Source: an uncultured Bacilli bacterium (GTDB lineage Bacteria > Bacillota_I > Bacilli_A > RF39 > UBA660). Taken from it: DNA of 64,000 nucleotides. The position numbers and the translations under genes were made by a program. The DNA is taken from NCBI GenBank assembly GCA_944358445.1, contig CALVRC010000007.1, positions 1-64,000 on the forward strand. The letters are read 5' to 3'. Of the stretch, positions 55,212 through 62,896 are shown piece by piece; the stretch's first letter is position 1, and every line of letters starts with the position of its first letter. Under the pieces are notes generated by a model. That model was not told the origin of the DNA. It was given only the letters and a program-made list of their open reading frames with translations, and did not search any database.

Positions 55212-56110
55212 ACGACTTTATAAGTTGTCGTAAAAATTCTGTCATCTGTACAGTATTCCATTACAAATCTATTCTCTTTTTTACATATAACCACGCCTAC
55301 TGTTTTATCATTAAATACTTCTTTAATATTCTTATCTACATAATTTATATATTTTGTAATTTGTCCAATATATTCTGCTTTAAACTCAGTCACTTTAAGT
55401 TCAATAACAACATAACAGTTATACTTCACGTTAAAAAGTAGAAAATCTATATAATTATATCTATCACCTATTTTAATTTTTACTTCACTGCCAATATAAG
55501 CAAAGCCAATGCCTAACTCTTTTAAAAAATCATCCATATTTTCTAAGATAGACTGGTGTAAGATATATTCAGTTAGTTTTTCATTTTTATTATTAACTTT
55601 TATCATTATTGGATTTTTAATTAAAGTAGTAGCTTTAGGTTCCTCTAATTCTTCTTTAAATCCAATTCTTTCATATTCATTTGATTTTATTCTTTCCCTA
55701 AGTTCTCTGACAGATAAATTTTGTTTATCTATTATATGAATATAATACTTCACTTCATTTATATCTTTAATTTTTAATAATTCTGTATAATGACTCCAAC
55801 TAACTTTGTATAATTGTTGCGACAGTGTCGCAACTTTTTGAGTTAATAAATAAAATTGTCTCATTCTACTAAGATTAGTATAAGTATATCCCTTACCAAG
55901 TTCTTTAGTTAATTTCTCAGAAAATTCTTTAATTAACTTATTCCCATATCTAGCCCTTTTCTCTCCACCTTGAGCTTTGACAATCAATCTACCCACTTCA
56001 AAATAAGCATTTAAATCACTTTTATTTTTAGAGTAGTCTTTGACCTTTTTATATACTTCGTTTTTTACTAATGTTTCTTTTATTTCATTATAGTAATTTA
56101 TTTTAATCAC
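55208..56110 (-). CDS. DUF1016/YhcG-type PDDEXK nuclease
   Basis: The 300-residue protein has the DUF1016 N-terminal domain (LNAYFEVGRLIVKAQ, RYGNKLIKEFS, YTNLSRMRQFY, SWSHYTELL) and a C-terminal PDDEXK domain with YIDFLLFN and VVIELKVTEFKAEY, giving Asp and Glu-x-Lys of the catalytic triad. Family members occur near restriction and other defence loci. The start is unusual: GTG at 56110 is directly next to its AGAGG site, and the codon at normal spacing is ATA. A 19-bp palindrome lies in the coding sequence (55816-55834). No methylase or partner is nearby. Confidence 0.85.
   Translation of the reverse strand: MIKINYYNEIKETLVKNEVYKKVKDYSKNKSDLNAYFEVGRLIVKAQGGEKRARYGNKLIKEFSEKLTKELGKGYTYTNLSRMRQFYLLTQKVATLSQQLYKVSWSHYTELLKIKDINEVKYYIHIIDKQNLSVRELRERIKSNEYERIGFKEELEEPKATTLIKNPIMIKVNNKNEKLTEYILHQSILENMDDFLKELGIGFAYIGSEVKIKIGDRYNYIDFLLFNVKYNCYVVIELKVTEFKAEYIGQITKYINYVDKNIKEVFNDKTVGVVICKKENRFVMEYCTDDRIFTTTYKVV
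55816..55834. repeat. 19-bp perfect palindrome inside the DUF1016 gene
   Basis: GTTGCGACA-G-TGTCGCAAC has 9-bp arms and is clearly richer in GC than the AT-rich surroundings. It codes VATLSQQ between the DUF1016 helices RQFYLL and SWSHY. Confidence 0.85.
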
Positions 56111-56162
56111 CTCTATTTATTAATATACAATGTTAAATTTAAAAATCCTTTTAAAATAACAA

Positions 56163-56192
56163 AAAACTATAGAATTTTAACTCTATAGTTTA
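56163..56192. terminator. Terminator after uvrA
   Basis: AACTATAGA and TCTATAGTT form a 9-bp stem with an 8-base loop; on the minus strand it ends in six Ts. Confidence 0.85.
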
Positions 56193-59003
56193 TTTCAAAT
56201 AAGGTTTTAAAAACTTTCCTGTATAACTATTAGGACATTCAGCAACTTCTTCAGGTGTTCCAGTAACAACAATGTTACCTCCACCATCTCCACCTTCTGG
56301 TCCTAAATCAATAATATAATCAGCTACTTTAATTACATCTAAATTGTGCTCAATAACTAAAACCGTATCACCATTATCAACAATCCTATTTAAAATAACA
56401 AGTAACTTTTTAATATCATCAGAATGTAAACCTGTAGTCGGTTCATCTAAAATAAATAAACTCTTACCAGTAGGTTTTTTCTGTAATTCTTTAGCCAGCT
56501 TAATTCTAGCCGCCTCACCACCAGAAAGCGTTGGCGCACTCTGGCCTAACTTAATATAAGAAAGTCCAACATCCGCAAGCATTTGTAATTTATTTTTAAT
56601 CTTTGGAACATTTTCAAAGAAACCTAAAGCCTCTTCAACCGTCATTTCCAAAACCTCATAAATATTTTTACCTTTATACTTTATTTGTAAAGTCTCACTA
56701 TTATAACGAGTACCATGACATACTTCACAAGGTACATAAACATCTGGTAAAAAGTGCATTTCAATTTTCTTAACACCATCACCCCAGCATGCTTCACATC
56801 TTCCACCTTTAACATTAAATGAAAATCTACCTTTATCATATCCCCTCATTTTTGCCTCTTTAGTTTCGGCAAAAACATCACGAATATCATCAAATACTGA
56901 AGTATAAGTTGCAGGATTACTACGTGGAGTTCTACCAATAGGAGCCTGTGAAATATCTACAACCTTATCAATATTCTCTAATCCTTTAACACTCTTATAA
57001 GCCCCAGGTTTCTCCTTAGATTTATATAAATTATTAGAAACAACTTTATATAAAATTTCATTAACTAAAGTGGATTTACCACTTCCAGAAACACCCGTTA
57101 CACATATAAACTTACCTAGTGGAAACTTAATCTTAATATTTTTCAAATTATTTTCCTTAGCCCCCACTATCTCCAAATATTTCTTATTACCTTTTCTTCT
57201 CTTACTAGGAACCTCAATCTTAAGCTCACCCGTTAAATACTTACCAGTTAAACTATTAGGATTAGCCATAACCTCTTTTGGTGTACCTTCAGCCACAACC
57301 TTACCACCATGAACTCCCGCAGCTGGACCAATATCCACTAAATAATCCGCTTGTAACATCGTATCAGTATCATGTTCAACAACAATCAAAGTATTACCTA
57401 AATCACGCATTTTAAGTAGTGAATTAATAAGCCTTTGATTATCTCTTTGATGAAGTCCAATAGAAGGCTCATCTAAAACATATAAAACACCAGTTAACTG
57501 CGAACCAATTTGAGTAGCCAATCTAATACGCTGTGCCTCGCCACCAGAAAGCGTCTTAGCTTCTCTATCTAAAGTCAAATATTCGAGTCCAACATTAATT
57601 AAAAATGAAAGTCTTGACTTAATTTCCTTTAAAATTAAATCAGATATTTCCTCTTGTTCCTTATTTAATTTCAAATCACTTAAAAATCCAAATAAATCTT
57701 TAATACTAAGCTTAGTAACTTCATAAATATTTTTACCACCAACAAGTACCGCCAAAACATCATCATTAAGTCTAGCACCATGACACTTTGGACACTTAAG
57801 CTCTGTCATATAATTTTCAATCCAAGTTCTAACCCAAGTACTTTTAGTCTCCATATAACGTCTTTCTAAATTAGTAATAATACCTTCAAAATAACCATTA
57901 GTTGTTCTTTTATTACCAGACTTAGAAGTGTAATTAAATGTAAGTAAATCAGATGAGCCATATAAAACAATATCTAATTCTTTTCTAGTTAATTCCTTAA
58001 CAGGTTTATCCATGTCAATACCATGATGACGGCATGCTGTCTCCAAGTTAGTATAAGTAATATTATTTTCATCATCTACATTAATTGCCGCAATCGCACC
58101 ATCATTAATACTCAAACTCTTATCAGGAATAATCAAATCCTCATCAATTTTATATTTAATTCCAAGTCCCTTACATTCTGGACAAGCACCCCAAGGAGCG
58201 TTAAATGAAAACATTCTAGGTTCTAAAGCGGGAAGTGAAAAATCACACTCAGGACAAGCATACGTCTCACTCATAAGCATCTTTTCACCATCAATAACAT
58301 CAATAAGCAACTTCCCATGACCTAATTTAGTTGCCACTTCCATACTCTCATAAAGCCTACTTCTAATTTCTGATTTTATTACTAATCTATCAACCACAAC
58401 TTCAATAGTATGTTTTTTATTTTTTTCTAACTCAATATCCTCAGATAAATCATACTCTTTATCATCAATAACTACCCTAACATATCCATCCTTACGTAAA
58501 GATAAAAGTAAATCCTTATGAGTTCCTTTCTCTAAAGCCACCACTGGTCCTAACACCCTAATTTTAGTTCTTTCAGGAAGTTTCATAACATCTGTACACA
58601 TCTCTTCAATACTTTGACTACTAATAGGTATATGATGTCTAGGACAATAAGGAACACCAATACGCGCAAATAAAAGTCTCAAATAATCATATATTTCTGT
58701 AACGGTTCCTACCGTACTACGTGGATTTTTATTAGTTGTTTTTTGATCAATACTAATTGCTGGTGAAAGTCCATCAATACTATCAACATCAGGCTTTTCA
58801 GAACCACCTAAAAACTGTCTAGCATAAGCACTTAAACTTTCAATATATCTTCTTTGTCCTTCTGCATAAATAGTATCAAAAGCCAAACTACTCTTACCAC
58901 TACCAGAAACACCTGTCATAACAATTAACTTATCTTTAGGTAATGTAATATTAATATTTTTTAAGTTGTTTTCTCTTGCACCCTTCACTACTATTTTGTC
59001 CAT
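56190..59003 (-). CDS. uvrA: Excinuclease ABC subunit A
   Basis: The 937-residue protein has two ABC ATPase modules: Walker A GVSGSGKSSLAFDTIYAEGQ (N-terminal) and GVSGSGKSTLVNEILY (C-terminal), two LSGGEAxRIxLA signatures and two zinc-binding CxxC pairs (CPEC..., CEACWGDG...CEVC). It recognises DNA damage and loads UvrB. I chose the ATG at 59003 because GGAG lies nine bases upstream and the family N-terminus MDKIVVKGARENNLKN starts there. It overlaps the preceding gene by 53 bases and probably shares its SOS-type promoter. Confidence 0.98.
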   Translation of the reverse strand: MDKIVVKGARENNLKNINITLPKDKLIVMTGVSGSGKSSLAFDTIYAEGQRRYIESLSAYARQFLGGSEKPDVDSIDGLSPAISIDQKTTNKNPRSTVGTVTEIYDYLRLLFARIGVPYCPRHHIPISSQSIEEMCTDVMKLPERTKIRVLGPVVALEKGTHKDLLLSLRKDGYVRVVIDDKEYDLSEDIELEKNKKHTIEVVVDRLVIKSEIRSRLYESMEVATKLGHGKLLIDVIDGEKMLMSETYACPECDFSLPALEPRMFSFNAPWGACPECKGLGIKYKIDEDLIIPDKSLSINDGAIAAINVDDENNITYTNLETACRHHGIDMDKPVKELTRKELDIVLYGSSDLLTFNYTSKSGNKRTTNGYFEGIITNLERRYMETKSTWVRTWIENYMTELKCPKCHGARLNDDVLAVLVGGKNIYEVTKLSIKDLFGFLSDLKLNKEQEEISDLILKEIKSRLSFLINVGLEYLTLDREAKTLSGGEAQRIRLATQIGSQLTGVLYVLDEPSIGLHQRDNQRLINSLLKMRDLGNTLIVVEHDTDTMLQADYLVDIGPAAGVHGGKVVAEGTPKEVMANPNSLTGKYLTGELKIEVPSKRRKGNKKYLEIVGAKENNLKNIKIKFPLGKFICVTGVSGSGKSTLVNEILYKVVSNNLYKSKEKPGAYKSVKGLENIDKVVDISQAPIGRTPRSNPATYTSVFDDIRDVFAETKEAKMRGYDKGRFSFNVKGGRCEACWGDGVKKIEMHFLPDVYVPCEVCHGTRYNSETLQIKYKGKNIYEVLEMTVEEALGFFENVPKIKNKLQMLADVGLSYIKLGQSAPTLSGGEAARIKLAKELQKKPTGKSLFILDEPTTGLHSDDIKKLLVILNRIVDNGDTVLVIEHNLDVIKVADYIIDLGPEGGDGGGNIVVTGTPEEVAECPNSYTGKFLKPYLK

Positions 59004-59409
59004 ACACTTCAACTCCTTCAAACAATTTAAGTTCATCTTCTGTCAAATTAAAGTCTCTAATAAACCTATTTTTTCTTTCGGCATAAGTATTAAGCATCAT
59101 ATTAATAATTTCTTCTCTAGAAATAACCCTAATAATACGCATATACTCACAAACATACATATCATAATATCCATAATATTCATCATCATATTTCTTCATA
59201 TTTCCAAACCCAATAACCTCTGTCATTATAGAATTATCAGAGTTAACATATCTATAACAATCCTCAATATGTGTACATAAATGAAAACCATTACCATTAT
59301 TACCCCATTTTATTTCTCCTAAAGCTTGATAAATTGTTCCAATCTCATACTTAGTACCATATCTATTTGTAAAATCTTCATTTAAAGCCTTATATCCAAT
59401 TATAAACAA
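58951..59409 (-). CDS. Small unknown protein, DUF7666-like, upstream of uvrA
   Basis: The 152-residue protein begins IIGYKALNEDFTNRYGTKYEIG and continues with GNGFHLCTHIEDCYRYV, a pattern shared by small phage and bacterial proteins of the DUF7666 group (YKxFNxDxTCRGxxYExG, GFHxCxxPxDCxxY). It is acidic with a helical end. Its 3' end overlaps uvrA by 53 bases in another frame, so they are transcribed together. Being first behind an SOS-like box suggests DNA-damage induction. No enzymatic motif is recognised. Confidence 0.6.
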   Translation of the reverse strand: MFIIGYKALNEDFTNRYGTKYEIGTIYQALGEIKWGNNGNGFHLCTHIEDCYRYVNSDNSIMTEVIGFGNMKKYDDEYYGYYDMYVCEYMRIIRVISREEIINMMLNTYAERKNRFIRDFNLTEDELKLFEGVEVYGQNSSEGCKRKQLKKY

Positions 59410-59471
59410 TATATCACATCCAAAACTAATTATATTATAACATCACTGTCAACATAATTTATCCAACAACA

Positions 59472-59500
59472 ATTCTACCAAACGAACAAAAGTTTGTCAA
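59472..59500 (-). promoter_or_regulatory. SOS-type promoter with LexA/DinR-like box
   Basis: Minus strand: TTGACA (59495-59500), 17 bases, TAGAAT (59472-59477). Within the spacer lies CGAAC-AAAA-GTTTG (59483-59496, plus-strand reading), close to the Gram-positive LexA box CGAACnnnnGTTCG with one arm mismatch. uvrA is a known SOS target in Bacillus. Confidence 0.65.
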
Positions 59501-59511
59501 TGATTCAATAT

Positions 59512-59534
59512 AAAAACATCTAGCAAAACTAGAT
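59512..59534 (-). terminator. Terminator after spoVAE
   Basis: ATCTAG and CTAGAT pair around a 5-base loop, followed by GTTTTTA on the minus strand. Confidence 0.75.
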
Positions 59535-59537
59535 ATC

Positions 59538-59888
59538 TTAATCTTTTGGTTCAAATATAAGAGACAAAAAGAATGAGAATATAATTGCCGCACTAATACC
59601 AGCAGCTGTTAAATCTAAAGTACCACTAAATAAACCTAAAACACCTTCTGTATTATACCCATGAATTGCCCCATGAGTTAAATTATGTCCAAAACTAGTA
59701 ATTGGAACTAAAGCTCCACCACCAGCCCATAAAATAATTTGATCATATATATTAAATATATCTAAAAATGCTCCAACCACAACAAAAATTACAGTAATAT
59801 GACCAGGAGTTAATTTAGTACAATCTAATATGATTTGTGCAATTGCACAAACAATACCAGCAAACAAAAAAGCATTTAAATATATCAT
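59538..59888 (-). CDS. spoVAE: Stage V sporulation protein AE (SpoVAE/AEb)
   Basis: At 116 residues with four hydrophobic segments it matches the membrane SpoVAE family (LFAGIVCAIAQIILDCTKLTPGH, then GGALVPITSFGH and HGAIHGY). With SpoVAC and SpoVAD it forms the forespore inner-membrane channel for dipicolinic acid. It overlaps spoVAD by 4 bases. Confidence 0.95.
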   Translation of the reverse strand: MIYLNAFLFAGIVCAIAQIILDCTKLTPGHITVIFVVVGAFLDIFNIYDQIILWAGGGALVPITSFGHNLTHGAIHGYNTEGVLGLFSGTLDLTAAGISAAIIFSFFLSLIFEPKD

Positions 59889-60874
59889 GATATTACCTCC
59901 AAACTAACCGCATGACTAATTCCAGGTATTGTAAGTTTATGATTAACCATTGTTGGACTCATTAAAGCTCCAGTAGCCGCAAGTAAAACTCTTTTATATT
60001 TTCCTTTTTTCATCTCATTAAAAATATAACTATATGTAACTAAAGGTGCACATGCTGGACCACTCGCTCCAGCGTAAACAGGTTGCGTTTCTAAATCATA
60101 AAGCATAACTCCCGTATCATTATATTTATCAAGCTTAATATTATATTCACTAAGCATATACTCCTTTAAAATCTCCTTGCCATATATTCCCAAATCACCA
60201 GTCAAAACTAAATCATAATAATCTATACTTCGTCCTGTATCTTTCAAATGTTTATAAATGGTATCAGCCACAGCTTTAGCCATCGCAGCACCCATATTAA
60301 AAACATCCTTACTCAAAGAATCTATAACAGCTCCAACAGTTCCGCTTTCTAATTTAATATTACTTTTTTCCTTAGAAAGTAAAGCACTAACTGCTCCAGT
60401 TGAAGTAAATGTTGTTGCTTTTGGTTTTGGTCCACCATATTCCACCGGATAACGATATTGCTTTTCAGCTGCCGTATTATGTGAAGAAGTAAAAGAAATC
60501 ACTCTATTTGCAAAACCACCTTCAAGTAAAACGCCACTTAAAATAAGTCCTAAAGTTGAATTACTACAAGCCGCATATACTCCAATAAAACTATTATTAA
60601 ATTTTTTCATAACATAATTAGAAGGCGCAATTTGATTAAGTAAATCACCACCTATAAATACATCTACACTATTCAAATCCAATTTTTTCTTACGAGTCAA
60701 AGTATTAATAGCTTCATAGATTAATTTTTCTTCTGCTTCCTCCCAATTCTTTTCTCCAAAATATAAATCTTTATGGCACAAATCAAAATATTTAGCTAGA
60801 GGACCTTCACTTTCATAAGGTCCTGTAATTGTAGCTGTTTCATTTATATAAACATCGTTAAATTTTAATGTCAT
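59885..60874 (-). CDS. spoVAD: Stage V sporulation protein AD
   Basis: The 329-residue protein has the thiolase-like fold of SpoVAD: VDVFIGGDLLNQI, YAACSNSTLGL, TSSHNTAAEKQYRYPVEYG, and DLVLTGDLGIYG. It binds dipicolinic acid on the outer face of the inner membrane for uptake into the spore. It overlaps spoVAC and spoVAE by 4 bases each, so the three are one translation-coupled unit. Confidence 0.97.
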   Translation of the reverse strand: MTLKFNDVYINETATITGPYESEGPLAKYFDLCHKDLYFGEKNWEEAEEKLIYEAINTLTRKKKLDLNSVDVFIGGDLLNQIAPSNYVMKKFNNSFIGVYAACSNSTLGLILSGVLLEGGFANRVISFTSSHNTAAEKQYRYPVEYGGPKPKATTFTSTGAVSALLSKEKSNIKLESGTVGAVIDSLSKDVFNMGAAMAKAVADTIYKHLKDTGRSIDYYDLVLTGDLGIYGKEILKEYMLSEYNIKLDKYNDTGVMLYDLETQPVYAGASGPACAPLVTYSYIFNEMKKGKYKRVLLAATGALMSPTMVNHKLTIPGISHAVSLEVIS

Positions 60875-61308
60875 ATTAAACCCACCACCATTCTGAGTAA
60901 ACTAAATACAAAACTACTAACTACTCCAAAAATAATAACTGCACCAGAAAGCTTAAGCATATTCATACCAATACCAGTAACTAATCCTTCCTTTCTAAAT
61001 TCTAGTGCCGCACTCATTGTCGCATGAGCAAAACCAGTAATTGGAATAATCAAACCACATTTACAAAAATTAACCCACTTATCAAAAAAGCCAAAAGAAG
61101 TAAACAAACAACTAAAAAATATTAAAGTAACAAGCATACACACTGTAGCTTCTTTAGTTGGGATATCAAACCATGAAGAATATCCATCTATTAAAAGTTG
61201 TCCAATAATACCCATTATTCCTCCTGTAATAAAAGAAATAAATGCATTCATAAAAATATTCTCCTTCGGACTATGTTTCTCCGTAATATCTTGATAACTT
61301 TTTTTCAT
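60871..61308 (-). CDS. spoVAC: Stage V sporulation protein AC
   Basis: The 145-residue membrane protein has four or five helices (NAFISFITGGIMGIIGQLL, then IIPITGFAHATMSAALEFRKEG) and matches SpoVAC, the mechanosensitive-like channel component for DPA release. It is first in the unit; TAGGAGGAAAATT precedes the ATG. spoVAA and spoVAB, which precede it in Bacillus, are absent. Confidence 0.97.
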   Translation of the reverse strand: MKKSYQDITEKHSPKENIFMNAFISFITGGIMGIIGQLLIDGYSSWFDIPTKEATVCMLVTLIFFSCLFTSFGFFDKWVNFCKCGLIIPITGFAHATMSAALEFRKEGLVTGIGMNMLKLSGAVIIFGVVSSFVFSLLRMVVGLI

Positions 61309-61327
61309 ATAATTTTCCTCCTAAAAC

Positions 61328-61357
61328 TATTATGAACAAAAGTATCTTTTTCTATAC
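61328..61357 (-). promoter_or_regulatory. SigG-type promoter of spoVAC-AD-AE
   Basis: Minus strand: GTATA (61353-61357), 18 bases, CATAATA (61328-61334), an excellent match to the SigG pattern (GyATA, CATnnTA). It starts right after the terminator of the prepilin-like gene, so the spoVA unit is transcribed by itself in the forespore. Confidence 0.75.
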
Positions 61358-61387
61358 AAAAAAAAACGCGCCTAACAAGCAGGCACG
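61358..61387 (-). terminator. GC-rich terminator at the end of the prepilin-like gene
   Basis: CGTGCCT and AGGCGCG pair (one G-U) and are followed by a run of nine Ts. The stem covers the last codons and the stop codon. Confidence 0.85.
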
Positions 61388-61776
61388 CTAGATGAATTCA
61401 CATATTCATATTTATATTTATTATTAGTAAAGGTAATGACAACTTTTCCATTAAAGTTTTCAAATTTTTCCTTTTCTTCTGTACTATTTTTTTTATACAT
61501 TGGATTTTCAATATCATCAGCATTAAGCAAACCATCTTTTTGAAGAGTATCAACACTTACACTACATCTACTACCATTTGTTTGATCTGGTAACTTTAAT
61601 GAATTTTTAGACATATATGTCCTCGCTGTATCTACAATAGTATTAATTTGCTCATCATAAGCCTTCTCCCTAGAAGAATTAATCGCACTATTAATAGTTG
61701 GAATTGCAATCATCGCAATCAGTCCTAAAATAACAATAACTCCTAAAAGTTCGACTAATGTAAAACCTTTTTTCAT
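61372..61776 (-). CDS. Type IV prepilin-like protein (ComGC-like) inside the sporulation cluster
   Basis: The ATG at 61776 follows AGGTGATAGGT. The 134-residue product starts KKGFTLVELLGVIVILGLIA, a class III signal: Gly at the cleavage site, Phe at +1, Glu at +5, then a 20-residue hydrophobic helix. The rest is a soluble head with Cys residues (SRCSV and the C-terminal C) that could form a disulfide. Such proteins build DNA-uptake or surface pseudopili and need a prepilin peptidase, not seen here. In Bacillus the spoIIA and spoVA operons adjoin without it; it lies between sigF and spoVAC and may be cotranscribed with sigF. Confidence 0.85.
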   Translation of the reverse strand: MKKGFTLVELLGVIVILGLIAMIAIPTINSAINSSREKAYDEQINTIVDTARTYMSKNSLKLPDQTNGSRCSVSVDTLQKDGLLNADDIENPMYKKNSTEEKEKFENFNGKVVITFTNNKYKYEYVNSSSVPAC

Positions 61777-61819
61777 ACCTATCACCTATTATTAATTATA
61801 AATGAGTGTTCTTTAGTTG

Positions 61820-62464
61820 TCAATTAAATGTTTTACGAAGTTTTGTTAAAACCTTATTTTCACTCCTAGAAACATGTGCTTGAGTAAGTCCTAAATTTGA
61901 AGCAACTTCACTTTGTGTCATATCTTCAAAATACCTTTGAAACATAATCGTTCTCTCAGGCTCGTCTAAAGATTCAAACTCTTCCTTTAAAAAGATTAAA
62001 TTATCATAATCTATATCATAGTTAGAAATAATATCATAAAGTGATAAATCATTTAAATAAGGTTCATCCAAACTAATACCATCCCCTTTATAATTAATGA
62101 GTATATTCAAATTTTCTAAAGGAATATTTAAATATTCACTAAGTTCTAGATTTGTAGGTTCTCTCATCAGTTCTTGTGATAAATATATTTTAGCTTTATC
62201 AAGTTTTCTTTTTGTTCTCATCATATCTCTACTTAACCTAACCGTATGATTTTCTCTAACATATTCAGAAATTCTTCCCAAAATATAAGGATAAGCAAAT
62301 GTCGTAAACTTAACACCTCTTGAATCATCATAATTCTTATAAGCTTCCATCATCCCAATGCATCCAGCTTGAAACAAATCATCAATATCATTATTTCCAA
62401 ATTTACAAGCAATACTATAAATTAAATTACTATTTTCTAAAATAACTTCTTTTAAAGGATCCAT
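61820..62464 (-). CDS. sigF: Sporulation sigma factor of SigF/SigG type
   Basis: The 214-residue sigma-70 factor has region 2 (DDLFQAGCIGMMEAYKNYD, KFTTFAYPYILGRISEYVREN), region 3 (VRLSRDMMRTKRKLDKAK) and region 4 (QRYFEDMTQSEVASNLGLTQAHVSRSENKVL). The N-terminus is about 40 residues shorter than Bacillus SigF. Its place after spoIIAA and before spoVA is that of sigF; SigG would be possible from sequence alone. The ATG has AGGAGG, which overlaps the stop of spoIIAA, so the two are coupled. Confidence 0.85.
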   Translation of the reverse strand: MDPLKEVILENSNLIYSIACKFGNNDIDDLFQAGCIGMMEAYKNYDDSRGVKFTTFAYPYILGRISEYVRENHTVRLSRDMMRTKRKLDKAKIYLSQELMREPTNLELSEYLNIPLENLNILINYKGDGISLDEPYLNDLSLYDIISNYDIDYDNLIFLKEEFESLDEPERTIMFQRYFEDMTQSEVASNLGLTQAHVSRSENKVLTKLRKTFN

Positions 62465-62474
62465 CTTTAACCTC

Positions 62475-62798
62475 CTAAATATTAATAAGATTTACCGCTG
62501 AAAGTTCATCACTAACAACATTAAAATGTTCAAAATCAAAGTCGAACTTATCTTTATTAATACAAATCATACTAGTACCTCCATATTTAGAAGAGATGTC
62601 ATAACATTTAATTAATGATTTAAAACCACTAATATCCATTCTATAAACATTTTCTAAATTAAAAACAACATTTTTAATTCCAACATTAATAAGAAACTCT
62701 AAAACATCATTTAATTTCTTACGAGTTTTAATAGTTAATTCTCCAAATAACCTTACAAAAAGTATTCCACACTTCGAGTCCATATCTATCTCTAACAT
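62475..62798 (-). CDS. spoIIAA: SpoIIAA-like anti-anti-sigma factor lacking the phospho-acceptor Ser
   Basis: The 107-residue STAS domain protein shows LFGELTIKTRKKLNDVL, NVVFNLENVYRMDISGFKSL and a C-terminal helix. In SpoIIAA and RsbV the phosphorylated Ser is the first residue after the Asp of M-D-S-S-G; here it is Ile (M-D-I-S-G), and only the second Ser remains. The next gene is sigF after 10 bases, so spoIIAB, normally between them, is missing from the operon. It begins behind GGTGATGAT. It should still fold as a sigma-control STAS domain, but the classical switch cannot work in the usual way. Confidence 0.8.
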   Translation of the reverse strand: MLEIDMDSKCGILFVRLFGELTIKTRKKLNDVLEFLINVGIKNVVFNLENVYRMDISGFKSLIKCYDISSKYGGTSMICINKDKFDFDFEHFNVVSDELSAVNLINI

Positions 62799-62836
62799 AT
62801 CATCACCAAATATACTTTAACACCTTTAAAAAGCGA

Positions 62837-62855
62837 ATTATATACCTTCGCCAAA
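62837..62855 (-). promoter_or_regulatory. Possible Spo0A box and -10 upstream of spoIIAA
   Basis: On the minus strand TTTGGCGAA (62855-62847) differs by one base from the Spo0A box TTTGTCGAA, followed by TATAAT (62842-62837). A canonical SigH promoter is not clear. Confidence 0.4.
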
Positions 62856-62873
62856 ACTAGTCATAAAAAGAAA

Positions 62874-62896
62874 AAATACGCCAAATTAACGTATTT
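62874..62896 (-). terminator. Terminator after ftsK/spoIIIE
   Basis: AAATACG and CGTATTT pair around a 9-base loop and are followed by Ts on the minus strand, directly after the stop codon. Confidence 0.75.

Noticed and set aside
59004-59036. Longer uvrA start at 59036
   Set aside because: The extra residues do not fit the family N-terminus and the GGAG site fits the ATG at 59003.
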